Source of the DNA: an uncultured Clostridia bacterium | GTDB lineage: Bacteria > Bacillota > Clostridia > Lachnospirales > Lachnospiraceae | NCBI GenBank assembly: GCA_947385955.1 | Contig: CANDNA010000007.1 | Coordinates: 1 to 64,000, forward strand | DNA length: 64,000 nucleotides | Direction: 5' to 3' | Shown: positions 25,292-33,280 of the stretch, piece by piece | Layout of the letters: every line of letters begins with the position of its first letter | How positions within the stretch are numbered: the first letter of the stretch is position 1 | Notes under the pieces: model-generated | Database searches by the model: none | Told to the model about the DNA's origin: nothing | The model's input: only the letters and a program-made list of their open reading frames with translations | Made by a program: the position numbers and the translations under genes

Positions 25292-27031
25292 ATGGAACAG
25301 TGCAGTATATGGACTAAGTTTTCTTATATATTTGACAAAAAGCAGAAGCTGAAAGCGGCCCTGCTTTTTCTCGTTATTATCATCGGCGCATTTGTGGAGC
25401 TGGTGGGGGTCAGCGCGGTGCTTCCCTTTATCAGCGCAGTACTGGATCCCCAGCAGATACTGGACAACCCGTTTCTGGGCGGTGTCTACAGGATGCTGGG
25501 GTTTACGGAGATTTCTTCCTATGTTGTCTTTCTGGGCGGCGGGATCATTGTGATCTATATTGTAAAGAACATTTATGTGTACTATATGCATGGGATGCAG
25601 TACCGGTTTACCTATGAAAACCAGCGGCTGCTCTCCTATAAGATGATGGACTGTTATATGCATCAGCCGTATCTGTTTCATGTCCATCATAACAGCGCCG
25701 AGCTGAGCCGGAACATCAACGATGATACGGTTTCTTTCTTTGAAGCGGTTCTGGCCGGGCTCCAGCTGGCATCGGAAGGCGGCGTATGTCTGGCCCTGCT
25801 TTTGTTCCTGCTGTGGCAGGACAGTACGGTGACGCTGGGGGTGATCGCTCTGGGCGGCATTTTCGGGGTGATCTTTTTAAAGGTATTTAAGAAACGTCTG
25901 AAAGCGGCAGGGAGGCGGAGCCGGGAGAAGCAGGGCAGTACCCGGCAGGCAGTGCTGGAAGCGCTGGGCGGTATCAAGGAGATCAAGGTACTGAACCGGG
26001 AAAATGTGTTTGTGGAGCACTACAATGAGGAATATCAGGAATATGCGGAAAGCAACCGGAAATTTAAAGTATATGGGATGATTCCCAAGCCGGTGATGGA
26101 GACCATCGCCATTTCCGGCCTGCTTTTGATTGTCTGTGTGAAAATATCCTTCGGGGCGGATGCGGCTTCCTTTATCCCCACCATTTCCGTATTTGCAATG
26201 GCAGCATTCCGGATGCTGCCCTCTGCCAACCGCATCGCAGAATACCTGAGCCGGATCATGTTCAGCAGACCGGCCATTGATGCCATCTATCATGATCTGA
26301 AGGAAATAGAGGGTCTGATGGGGGAGAGCAGAATCCGGGAAACGGCCGGAGAAATGGCATTTGAACGGGAAATTGCAGTCAGGGATATGAGTTTTCATTA
26401 TCCGGGAACAGAAAAGCAGGTGTTTTCCCATGTATCCCTGGTGATTCCGAAAAACAAATCCGTTGCCCTGATCGGGCCGTCCGGACAGGGAAAAACCACA
26501 TTGGCCGATATCCTGCTGGGTCTGCTGGAGCCTCAGGAGGGGGCCGTACTGGTGGACGGAGTGGACATCCGGTCGGGCATGCATGCCTGGAACCGGAAGC
26601 TGGGCTATATTCCCCAGTCCATTTCCCTGCTGGATGCGTCCATCCGGGAAAATATCCTGTTTGGTGTGGAAAAGGAACAGGTCAATGAAGAAAGGCTCCG
26701 GGAAGCGTTGGAGGAAGCCCAGTTAAAGACATTTGTGGATACGCTGGAGGAAGGGCTGGACACTGTGATCGGAGAAGGGGGCGTGCGTCTTTCCGGAGGA
26801 CAGAGACAGCGGATCGGCATTGCCAGAGCGCTGTACCACAATCCGGAAGTGCTGGTGCTGGATGAGGCCACCTCCGCTCTGGACAACGATACGGAGGCGG
26901 CTGTGATGGAAGCCATTGATTATCTGGCAGGGAGCAAAACACTGATTATCATTGCCCACAGGCTGTCTACGATTCAGAACTGTGATCTGGTCTATCGGAT
27001 TGAAGGAGGACAAGTGATTTCAGAGCCATAA
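25292..27031 (+). CDS. ABC transporter with fused permease and ATPase, glycolipid flippase type
   Basis: This 579-residue half transporter has six membrane helices in the first 320 residues. The ATPase domain has Walker A GPSGQGKTT near 395, signature LSGGQRQR near 500, Walker B VLVLDEATSALD and IIAHRLST. The layout matches MsbA and PglK, which flip lipid-linked molecules. Next to manC in a glycan island it probably moves a lipid-linked oligosaccharide. AAAGGAG precedes the ATG. Its last 65 bases overlap the end of the convergent gene on the other strand, which is unusual. Confidence 0.88.
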   Translation: MEQCSIWTKFSYIFDKKQKLKAALLFLVIIIGAFVELVGVSAVLPFISAVLDPQQILDNPFLGGVYRMLGFTEISSYVVFLGGGIIVIYIVKNIYVYYMHGMQYRFTYENQRLLSYKMMDCYMHQPYLFHVHHNSAELSRNINDDTVSFFEAVLAGLQLASEGGVCLALLLFLLWQDSTVTLGVIALGGIFGVIFLKVFKKRLKAAGRRSREKQGSTRQAVLEALGGIKEIKVLNRENVFVEHYNEEYQEYAESNRKFKVYGMIPKPVMETIAISGLLLIVCVKISFGADAASFIPTISVFAMAAFRMLPSANRIAEYLSRIMFSRPAIDAIYHDLKEIEGLMGESRIRETAGEMAFEREIAVRDMSFHYPGTEKQVFSHVSLVIPKNKSVALIGPSGQGKTTLADILLGLLEPQEGAVLVDGVDIRSGMHAWNRKLGYIPQSISLLDASIRENILFGVEKEQVNEERLREALEEAQLKTFVDTLEEGLDTVIGEGGVRLSGGQRQRIGIARALYHNPEVLVLDEATSALDNDTEAAVMEAIDYLAGSKTLIIIAHRLSTIQNCDLVYRIEGGQVISEP

Positions 27032-28631
27032 TAAAGACAAAGACCGGAAGGATCTGCTGCAGCACTCTGTTGTAGGAATCATCCCAGTTGACCCAGAATG
27101 CCTTGCTGTCCACCAGACAATAAGAAACCAGATTGAGCAGGGCATATCCCACCCAGAGAAAATGAAAATAATCCAGGGCAGGACGGTGGAGGATGGAAAA
27201 GACCGCCAGTACAGCGAAAAACAGAGCGCTGATCCCCCAGGAAGAAGGATAGCGGAACATATTCCGGATGACAAAGTCTACATTGTCAATGATGATATCC
27301 GCTTTTTTCAGGAAAGCCACACCCATCAGGCAGCACATGCCAAAGAGCATGATCACATAAGGGGTGCAGAAACGGGGCAGACGGCGGGAGAGCCAGAGGA
27401 GGATACTGTGCCCCCAGCCGATATAAAAATAGGATGCCGCAATGATCAGGAGGATAAAGAACACATTCTTATTGTTGGCAATGGAAGTGAGGGAAGCCTG
27501 GGTCACTCCGGCATTCAGGACAATGCGCACATAAAACAGCCACCAGAGCTCCGCCAGAGAGGCAGGCAGGAACAGCAGGGCGAGCTGTCTGCGGGAAAAC
27601 AGTTCAATACTGCGAAAGCAGACCAGGAAAAAGGCGGCAAAGATAATGCCGTCTTTTCGCAGCAGTGTCAGCGCCGTAAAGAAAATGCCGATCAGCAGGA
27701 GGCTGTCTCTTCCGGCCTCCTTTCCCGTACCTTCTCCCGGCAACACAGTCCCGGCCAGGGATGGCAGAAAGAGAAAGAAGATGTAGGCCATACAGTACAT
27801 ATTGGCCAGTACCCAGCTGGAAGCCACAAGAAACGAAGTGGAGGAAGCCAGCAGCAGGGTAAAAAGGGCAGTATAGAAAAGGGCTTTTCTGCCCTGCACA
27901 GGGGTTTCCAGGACACATTGCCGCAGCACACAGAAAAAGGCGGTGAGAATGTTCAGGGTAAGGAAAGCCTGGATCTGAAAAGCCTGATCCAGCCCCCAGA
28001 AAGCCATATAGGAATGGACCAGAGGCAGAAACTGGCTGATGTTGGTCAGCGTAAAGCTGTTTTCCCCTACAATATCCCGGAAATTCCCCAGAATCGTCAG
28101 CGTATGCCCATAGTTCACAAAATAGAAAAAGGAATCATAGCTGACAAAGGAATAGACAAAGCCGCTGGCGGTCAGAAAGATAAGCCCCAGGAAAAACAGC
28201 AGGAGATGGGCCGATTCCCGGATGCTTTTCACCGGAGAGAGAGCGGATGCCGTTTTAAAAGCCAAAGTATGCTGCCGCAGCAGATACAGGCCGACCAGCA
28301 GCAGGCCGATCACGGCAAGGGTGAAAAAGAGGGTATAGGGAATACCGGTCAGCAGCAGGAGCATACTGGCAAAGACCCACAGACAGATCCCCACAGGCAT
28401 GGCAAACAGGACTGTCCATGCAGGGGACAGGGAAGTCCTGACAGCCAGCAAAAACAAGAGGCCCACCAGAAACAAAAGGCTCAGTGCGGCCAACTGCCGG
28501 AACTGATAAGAAAAGACGCTGTCAAGGGCAATGCGTTCGAAGTATGACCGGTTTAAGAACATACTGAGCAGAAACAGAATGCCGCACAGAGCGGCAAAGA
28601 TTGCGTGGAAGGTACAAAGTTTTCTGTGCAT
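26967..28631 (-). CDS. Polytopic membrane protein, GT-C-like, unknown
   Basis: This 554-residue protein has about twelve hydrophobic helices. A conserved-looking loop FVSYDSFFYFVNYGHTL with an acidic residue lies near residue 165-180, placed as in GT-C transferases. AGGAG precedes the start. The stop lies inside the convergent ABC gene, giving a 65-base tail-to-tail overlap in which the last residues (SDRPDHSSES) are encoded. It is the last gene of a six-gene minus-strand operon. The family was not recognised; a lipid-sugar-dependent glycosyltransferase is the likely role. Confidence 0.72.
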   Translation of the reverse strand: MHRKLCTFHAIFAALCGILFLLSMFLNRSYFERIALDSVFSYQFRQLAALSLLFLVGLLFLLAVRTSLSPAWTVLFAMPVGICLWVFASMLLLLTGIPYTLFFTLAVIGLLLVGLYLLRQHTLAFKTASALSPVKSIRESAHLLLFFLGLIFLTASGFVYSFVSYDSFFYFVNYGHTLTILGNFRDIVGENSFTLTNISQFLPLVHSYMAFWGLDQAFQIQAFLTLNILTAFFCVLRQCVLETPVQGRKALFYTALFTLLLASSTSFLVASSWVLANMYCMAYIFFLFLPSLAGTVLPGEGTGKEAGRDSLLLIGIFFTALTLLRKDGIIFAAFFLVCFRSIELFSRRQLALLFLPASLAELWWLFYVRIVLNAGVTQASLTSIANNKNVFFILLIIAASYFYIGWGHSILLWLSRRLPRFCTPYVIMLFGMCCLMGVAFLKKADIIIDNVDFVIRNMFRYPSSWGISALFFAVLAVFSILHRPALDYFHFLWVGYALLNLVSYCLVDSKAFWVNWDDSYNRVLQQILPVFVFIMALKSLVLLQSDRPDHSSES

Positions 28632-28634
28632 GAT

Positions 28635-29267
28635 TTATTCTCCTGTGATTTCCCGATAATAGGCTTCGCTCATAACATACAGTGAGTAATCCGGATTCAT
28701 GACAAACACCAGGTGAGACTGGTCTTTCAGGGAATCCGTATTGATGTATAACATTGGATAGATTTCTTCTTCAAAAGCCGGGATCAGGGATTCCGGAATC
28801 TGCTCTGTCACATAGTCCATAATGCCGATACAGGTAAAGGGATGACAGAAATCAAAATCTTCCCGGTGGGCACGCACGGTCTGCCGGTCCTGCTTTGTGA
28901 CCCGGATCCGGTCATATTCCTCCGAGTAAAGGGAGACAAACCGTTCATAAAAATCCCCTTCTGCATCCAGCAAGACACGCCGGTTTCTCAGAATCGGAAA
29001 TAAAATCTCATCCTGAAACATAAAAGCATCCGAATAGGCAAACAGATTGCCGGAAAACGTACCGTAACGGAACGGGCCGTTTACGGTGTCCATATAAAAA
29101 TCCGGGAACATGACAAGGCCGTTGTATACGCTGTTGGCAATACAGGAAAAAAACAGGACGGCAAGGAAGAGGGCGGATACGGCCTTTGGCCGCCGCTTCC
29201 ACAGCCGCCGGACTGTGAGATAAAACAGAAAGAGGACAAGCGTCCCTGCAAGTGCTTCTTTGAACAT
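28635..29267 (-). CDS. Membrane-anchored protein of unknown function
   Basis: This 210-residue protein was not recognised. It has two hydrophobic segments in the first 50 residues, with a basic loop (RRLWKRRPK) between them, then a soluble domain of about 150 residues that should lie outside the membrane. Notable stretches are NRRVLLDAEGDFYERFV and NPDYSLYVMSEAYYREI. TAGGAGAG precedes the start. It is three bases from the following GT-C-like gene, so the two are probably coupled and may form a membrane complex. Confidence 0.65.
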   Translation of the reverse strand: MFKEALAGTLVLFLFYLTVRRLWKRRPKAVSALFLAVLFFSCIANSVYNGLVMFPDFYMDTVNGPFRYGTFSGNLFAYSDAFMFQDEILFPILRNRRVLLDAEGDFYERFVSLYSEEYDRIRVTKQDRQTVRAHREDFDFCHPFTCIGIMDYVTEQIPESLIPAFEEEIYPMLYINTDSLKDQSHLVFVMNPDYSLYVMSEAYYREITGE

Positions 29268-29299
29268 ATGCTCTCCTATGTGGTATGGATGGTTTGGGC

Positions 29300-30244
29300 T
29301 CAGATCTGTCCTGCCAGTATGAGAAGGCGGAATGCGATTTCATCCGGCAGCCGGTTTCTCAGCCGGCGGGGATAGAAGAATTTACCCAGTCTGCGGGAGC
29401 TGTCAAAAAGTGCAAGAAAAGCGGACCGCTCCGGGGAAACCCTGTCCCCATACAGCCGGCGGTAGTCCCGGATACCGTTTACGATATTGCTGCAGTGCCG
29501 TTTCCGGTGCCGGCTCCAGTCCCGGTAACGAAGCAGGCCGTTGGCATCGCCGGAGCTGAACGTGCCTTTGTGACGTCTGTAATAAGCCAGCGGTTCCCTG
29601 TCGTAGACAAGAGCGCCGTCCATCCCGGCCACCACCCAGGAGATCCAGCAGTCCACAGCTACGGACGGAGTGATTTCCCCCTGATCGAAAGCCAGCTCTT
29701 TCAGAAGGCGGTTAAAGCCCTGTGCCATGCCCACGCCGCCCCAGGTGCCGGTCATAATCACCTTTGCCAGACTGATCTGCTTCATTTCCTTTGGGGAGAT
29801 GCTGGGCCTGTCCGGCAGAGTATGCTCGATGTGCAGATCGCCGTCACAGACATAATAGTTGTGCACATAGAGAACGGGTACCTGGGGCGGATACTGCTCC
29901 ATATGGAGCACGGCCCGTTCCACTTTGGCAGGCGCCCATACATCATCCTGATCACAGAACAGGTAAAAATCGGCATCGGGCAGATGCCGGATCAGATAAC
30001 GATAGCTCTGGTGGGATCCTTTGTTGCCCCAGTCCTGATCGGTATCGTTTACAAGGAGAATGCGCTTCCCTTCCGGAAAGGATTTCTGGTACTGACGCAA
30101 GATTTCCACACTGTTGTCTTTGGAACCGTCGTCTCTGACGTACAGATCGATATGGGACCAGGTCTGAGCGGCAATGCTGTCCAGCATGGCGGGAAGATAG
30201 GCCGCCCCGTTATATGTGGAGGTGATCAAAACAACTTTTTTCAT
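29300..30244 (-). CDS. GT2 glycosyltransferase, rhamnosyltransferase-like
   Basis: This 314-residue soluble GT-A enzyme starts LITSTYNGAAYLPAMLDS, with VRDDGSKDNSVEIL and the metal site YLFCDQDDVWAP. The later GTWGGVGMAQGFNR and an acidic general-base region (VDCWISWV) follow. The length and motifs resemble the RgpB/WfgF-type rhamnosyl- or hexosyltransferases of wall polysaccharide and O-antigen clusters. CAGGAAAC precedes the start. Which sugar it adds cannot be read from the sequence. Confidence 0.87.
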   Translation of the reverse strand: MKKVVLITSTYNGAAYLPAMLDSIAAQTWSHIDLYVRDDGSKDNSVEILRQYQKSFPEGKRILLVNDTDQDWGNKGSHQSYRYLIRHLPDADFYLFCDQDDVWAPAKVERAVLHMEQYPPQVPVLYVHNYYVCDGDLHIEHTLPDRPSISPKEMKQISLAKVIMTGTWGGVGMAQGFNRLLKELAFDQGEITPSVAVDCWISWVVAGMDGALVYDREPLAYYRRHKGTFSSGDANGLLRYRDWSRHRKRHCSNIVNGIRDYRRLYGDRVSPERSAFLALFDSSRRLGKFFYPRRLRNRLPDEIAFRLLILAGQI

Positions 30245-30259
30245 AGCGTGTTTCCTGTC

Positions 30260-30766
30260 TTATAATAATGTTTCCATGTAGCAGATATCCCGCATCCCGT
30301 CAGGGGCAGGGTACTGCTTTCTGGTGAGAAAACCGGCCTTTTCATAGGTTTTCAGGGCAGGCAGATTGTCCTTGTATACTTCCAGATGCAGGCCGGTAAG
30401 ATGCAGCGTTTCCCTGGCAAAGGTGCAGAGCAGCAAAAGGGCCTGTACGCCGCAGCCGCCTCTGCCGGCCGCTTCTTTGTCGATGATAAGCCGGCCGAAT
30501 TCTGCCGTATCCCCGGTTACATCATACAGGGCCGCCCCGCCCAGAAAGGCGCCGTCTGCATCGCAGACGGCAAACATATAATCGTTTTCCTTTTTCAGAT
30601 AGTTCTGATACCATTCCTGCTGCGCCCGGGCGGAAATGGGAGCGGAATAAAAAAAGCAGCGTCGGTTCTGCTCCCGGTTGCGCAGCAGACGGTAAGATTC
30701 GCTGTCCGCAGGGGTCAGGGGACGCAGCAGAATCGTTCCGTCGGTACAGGTAAAAGTATGCTCCAT
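30260..30766 (-). CDS. GNAT-family acetyltransferase
   Basis: This protein of about 168 residues has the GNAT fold. The acetyl-CoA loop is KEAAGRGGCGVQAL near residue 100-113, with LEVYKDNLPALKTYEKAGF as motif B. Relatives such as FdtC/WecD acetylate amino sugars on nucleotide carriers. It lies ten bases after a sugar aminotransferase, so it probably N-acetylates that product. The start could be ATG 30766 or TTG 30775; AAAGGA lies four bases from the TTG and 13 from the ATG. Confidence 0.82.
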   Translation of the reverse strand: MEHTFTCTDGTILLRPLTPADSESYRLLRNREQNRRCFFYSAPISARAQQEWYQNYLKKENDYMFAVCDADGAFLGGAALYDVTGDTAEFGRLIIDKEAAGRGGCGVQALLLLCTFARETLHLTGLHLEVYKDNLPALKTYEKAGFLTRKQYPAPDGMRDICYMETLL

Positions 30767-30784
30767 AACAATCAAAGAATCCTT

Positions 30785-31963
30785 TCAGCCGTTTTTCTGA
30801 CCGGCAGCCTGGGCCTGCTCTCTGGCGATCTTGATGACTTCATCGCAGATATAGCGTACATCGTCATAGGTCAGACGCATATGCATGGGCAGAGAGATCA
30901 CATGATCGCTGACATAGGCAGCTCTGGGACAGGTGCCCTGTGCATAGGCGTACATCCGGTATAGCGTGTTATCCGTATAGTGCACACCCGGATAGATACC
31001 GGCGGAATTGAGCGCCAGAATCATCTCATCCCGGTGGGCCACAAGGATCTGGAACAGATGGCAGGAAGAGGAGCAGCCCTCCGGTATGGTAATCAGTTCC
31101 ACCAGTTCCGGATATTGACCGAGCTGTTCCCGATACCAGGCATCCAACTGTCTGCGGTAAGCATTGTCCCGGTCCAGATAGCGGAGCTGAACCAGGGCGA
31201 TGGAAGCGATAATGGAGTTTCCGTGCAGCTTTTGTCCGATGTATTCCACATCATATTTCCATTTATAATTCCCGGCATTGACAGTACGGCTGTAAGTGTC
31301 TTTGTTGATACCCAGCCATCCTTTTTTGCGGGCGATTTCGTCAAAGTCTTTTCGTTTGAAGCAGATCATGCCGCTGTCTGCAGTAGGCAGGTTTTTTACG
31401 GCCTGATAGGAGTAAATCACCACTTCTGCTTCCCGGCCGGGGATTTCCCCATGCAGGCGGGTGCCCGACATATGGGCCGCATCCAGTATGAGTTTGATAC
31501 CGGCCTCCTCACAGATCCGGACGATCTCCTCATAGTGTCCGGTATTGCCGCCCATTCCCACATAGATCAGAGCCCTTGTCCGTTCGGTGATGCGTTCCCT
31601 GACTGAAGCGGGAGAGAGGCAGTTGGTGTGGTCAACGTCTGCAAAGACTGCCTTCAGTCCGGCCAGGGGAATGGCATGGTTGGTGGAGACAAAGGTGAGA
31701 GGTGTGGTAATGACTTCATCGCCGTCGGCCCAGCCATAGCCTTCTTTCAGGATTTCCACAGCCAGATTGAGTCCGGCGGTGGCGGAATTCAGGTAATAAG
31801 CATGCTCCAGTCCGGTGTAGGCCTTCCAGGCCTCTTCGAACTGTACGGTCTTATAACCCAGGCCTGTCCAGCCTTTTTCCAGACATTCCCGGATCTCGGC
31901 CAGACATTCGTCCACTTCAAACGTGGGGGTAAACAACTGTATTTCTCGTTTCCGATCTTCCAT
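30785..31963 (-). CDS. DegT/DnrJ/EryC1 sugar aminotransferase
   Basis: This 392-residue PLP enzyme transfers an amino group to a keto-deoxy nucleotide sugar. The PLP-binding lysine is Lys190 in SYQAVKNLPTADSG and the pyridine-binding Asp161 is in LILDAAH. Unlike RfbH nearby, the lysine is present, so this is a true aminotransferase. GAGAGGAG precedes ATG 31963; the frame is open to 32137 but that part lies inside the GT4 gene. With the GNAT gene it forms a route to an N-acetylated amino-deoxy sugar (FdtB/FdtC- or WecE-like). The enzyme that makes its keto substrate is not next to it. Confidence 0.9.
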   Translation of the reverse strand: MEDRKREIQLFTPTFEVDECLAEIRECLEKGWTGLGYKTVQFEEAWKAYTGLEHAYYLNSATAGLNLAVEILKEGYGWADGDEVITTPLTFVSTNHAIPLAGLKAVFADVDHTNCLSPASVRERITERTRALIYVGMGGNTGHYEEIVRICEEAGIKLILDAAHMSGTRLHGEIPGREAEVVIYSYQAVKNLPTADSGMICFKRKDFDEIARKKGWLGINKDTYSRTVNAGNYKWKYDVEYIGQKLHGNSIIASIALVQLRYLDRDNAYRRQLDAWYREQLGQYPELVELITIPEGCSSSCHLFQILVAHRDEMILALNSAGIYPGVHYTDNTLYRMYAYAQGTCPRAAYVSDHVISLPMHMRLTYDDVRYICDEVIKIAREQAQAAGQKNG

Positions 31964-31985
31964 AAGTATGACTCCTCTCACAATT

Positions 31986-33119
31986 TTAATGTAACAGCGT
32001 GCGGTAAATAGCTTCGATACCGTCCACCATCTCTTCATAAGGGAAACTGCGGGGCGGCACATGCTCAAAGGCCGTCTCTCCCTTTTCAATGACCTGCTGC
32101 AGACGGTCAGCCAGAGACTTGCTGCTGCGGTTTTCAAAAAAGAGACAGTTCCCGTAAACGACCTCCGTCAGAGCGCCTCCGGTGCTGGAAATGATTTTTT
32201 TGCCCATCTGGCAGGCTTCCAGCGCACTCAGGCCAAACCCTTCCGTAACGGAAGGAACCACCACATAATCGGCCTGCAGGATACAGCGGCACAGATCTTC
32301 CCGCTGGAGGGAATCCCGGATCAGTACAGTATCCGCAAGGCCATAGCTGTTGATGGAATCTATAAACCTGCGGCGCAGATTGGCCGGCTCTGCCCCCAGA
32401 ATAAAGCAAAACCGTATGTTTTTCAGATCCACGCCCCTCGTCTGGAGCAGTCGGATGGCCTCCTGATAGACATAGATGCCCTTTGTCTGGCCCGGCCTGC
32501 CGTAGTACAGAAAGATACGCTCCTCTTTCCCCAGACCGAAATAATCCCGCAGATTCAGAGAGGACTTTTCGGCTATGGAAGTATCCATCTCATTGACCGC
32601 GTTATAGACACAGACCACATTTTTATTGCGGCCGCAGTATTTCAGAATATCCCGGCGGGTAGCCTGGGATACCGCATGGTAGACGTCAAAGGGTTGCCGG
32701 CAGACGAACTGCTCATACAGCCAGAAGGCGCTGGCATGGATGAAATCTTCCACCCAGAACCATTTGGGCCCCCGGACTTCATGAACGGTCAGCACGGAAG
32801 GCTTGTGATATTTCCGGGCCAGACGGCTGGAAGGAAAAGCCGGGGTAAAGATAGAGGCATGTACCACATCACACCATGCAATGTGTTCCCGGATATCCCG
32901 TGCGGGAACCAGAGGATGCCCGAACATGGATTTCCAGGGGAAATAATAGACATCCATACCCAGCACGGTCTTATGTCCCAGATAATCATCTCCCACATTT
33001 CTGGCAAGGACCCGGATTTCATGGCCCCGCCGCAAAAGACCCTGCACCATATCATAAAAAATGCGTTCCCCGCCGCCTACATAAGGATAAAAGTGGGGAA
33101 GTACAAAACAGATTTTCAT
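31986..33119 (-). CDS. GT4 glycosyltransferase
   Basis: This 377-residue GT-B enzyme starts ICFVLPHFYPYVGGGERIFYDM, with the glycine loop near the N-terminus. The donor-binding C-terminal part has LYYGRPGQTKGI and PSVTEGFGLSALEACQMG, the E-x7-E motif of GT4. It should act in the cytosol on a lipid-linked acceptor. The second ATG (33119) is preferred because AAAGGTGG is spaced correctly for it; the first (33125) is too close. It is the first gene of the minus-strand operon, after a promoter in the divergent gap. Confidence 0.88.
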   Translation of the reverse strand: MKICFVLPHFYPYVGGGERIFYDMVQGLLRRGHEIRVLARNVGDDYLGHKTVLGMDVYYFPWKSMFGHPLVPARDIREHIAWCDVVHASIFTPAFPSSRLARKYHKPSVLTVHEVRGPKWFWVEDFIHASAFWLYEQFVCRQPFDVYHAVSQATRRDILKYCGRNKNVVCVYNAVNEMDTSIAEKSSLNLRDYFGLGKEERIFLYYGRPGQTKGIYVYQEAIRLLQTRGVDLKNIRFCFILGAEPANLRRRFIDSINSYGLADTVLIRDSLQREDLCRCILQADYVVVPSVTEGFGLSALEACQMGKKIISSTGGALTEVVYGNCLFFENRSSKSLADRLQQVIEKGETAFEHVPPRSFPYEEMVDGIEAIYRTLLH

Positions 33120-33158
33120 AGTCATACCACCTTTAACAGTATACCCAATAACATATAA

Positions 33159-33187
33159 ATGCTACCACACTTTAGAAAATAAAACAA
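33159..33187 (-). promoter_or_regulatory. Minus-strand promoter of the GT4 to GT-C operon
   Basis: Read on the minus strand, TTGTTT (33182-33187) lies 17 bases before TAGCAT (33159-33164), with TGG just before the -10. The shape is the same as at 17358-17386 (same -35, same TGG). The start of transcription would be about 30 bases before the GT4 start. Confidence 0.6.
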
Positions 33188-33195
33188 TGATAGAG

Positions 33196-33224
33196 TTTAC
33201 ACCAAAATTGGGATTTGGTATACT
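33196..33224 (+). promoter_or_regulatory. Promoter of the first CotH operon
   Basis: TTTACA (33196-33201) lies 17 bases before TATACT (33219-33224), with TGG before the -10. It is divergent from the minus-strand promoter just to its left. The leader to the ATG at 33281 is about 50 bases. Confidence 0.72.
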
Positions 33225-33280
33225 GAAAGTATTATTTCACCCAGACGGATCATTCATGTACGGAGATAAGATACATACCG

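Noticed and set aside
27162-28547. 461-codon open frame on the plus strand, Gln/Lys/Gly-rich
   Set aside because: It is the antisense shadow of the membrane protein gene at 26967-28631; biased composition comes from Leu/Phe codons read backwards and it has no ribosome site.
29285-30265. 326-codon plus-strand open frame
   Set aside because: Antisense of a GT2 gene with full motifs.
30785-31963. Second RfbH-type dehydrase
   Set aside because: It has the PLP lysine and lacks the iron-sulfur cysteines, so it is an aminotransferase.
32061-33158. 365-codon plus-strand open frame
   Set aside because: Antisense of a clear GT4 gene; no recognisable motifs and no ribosome site.
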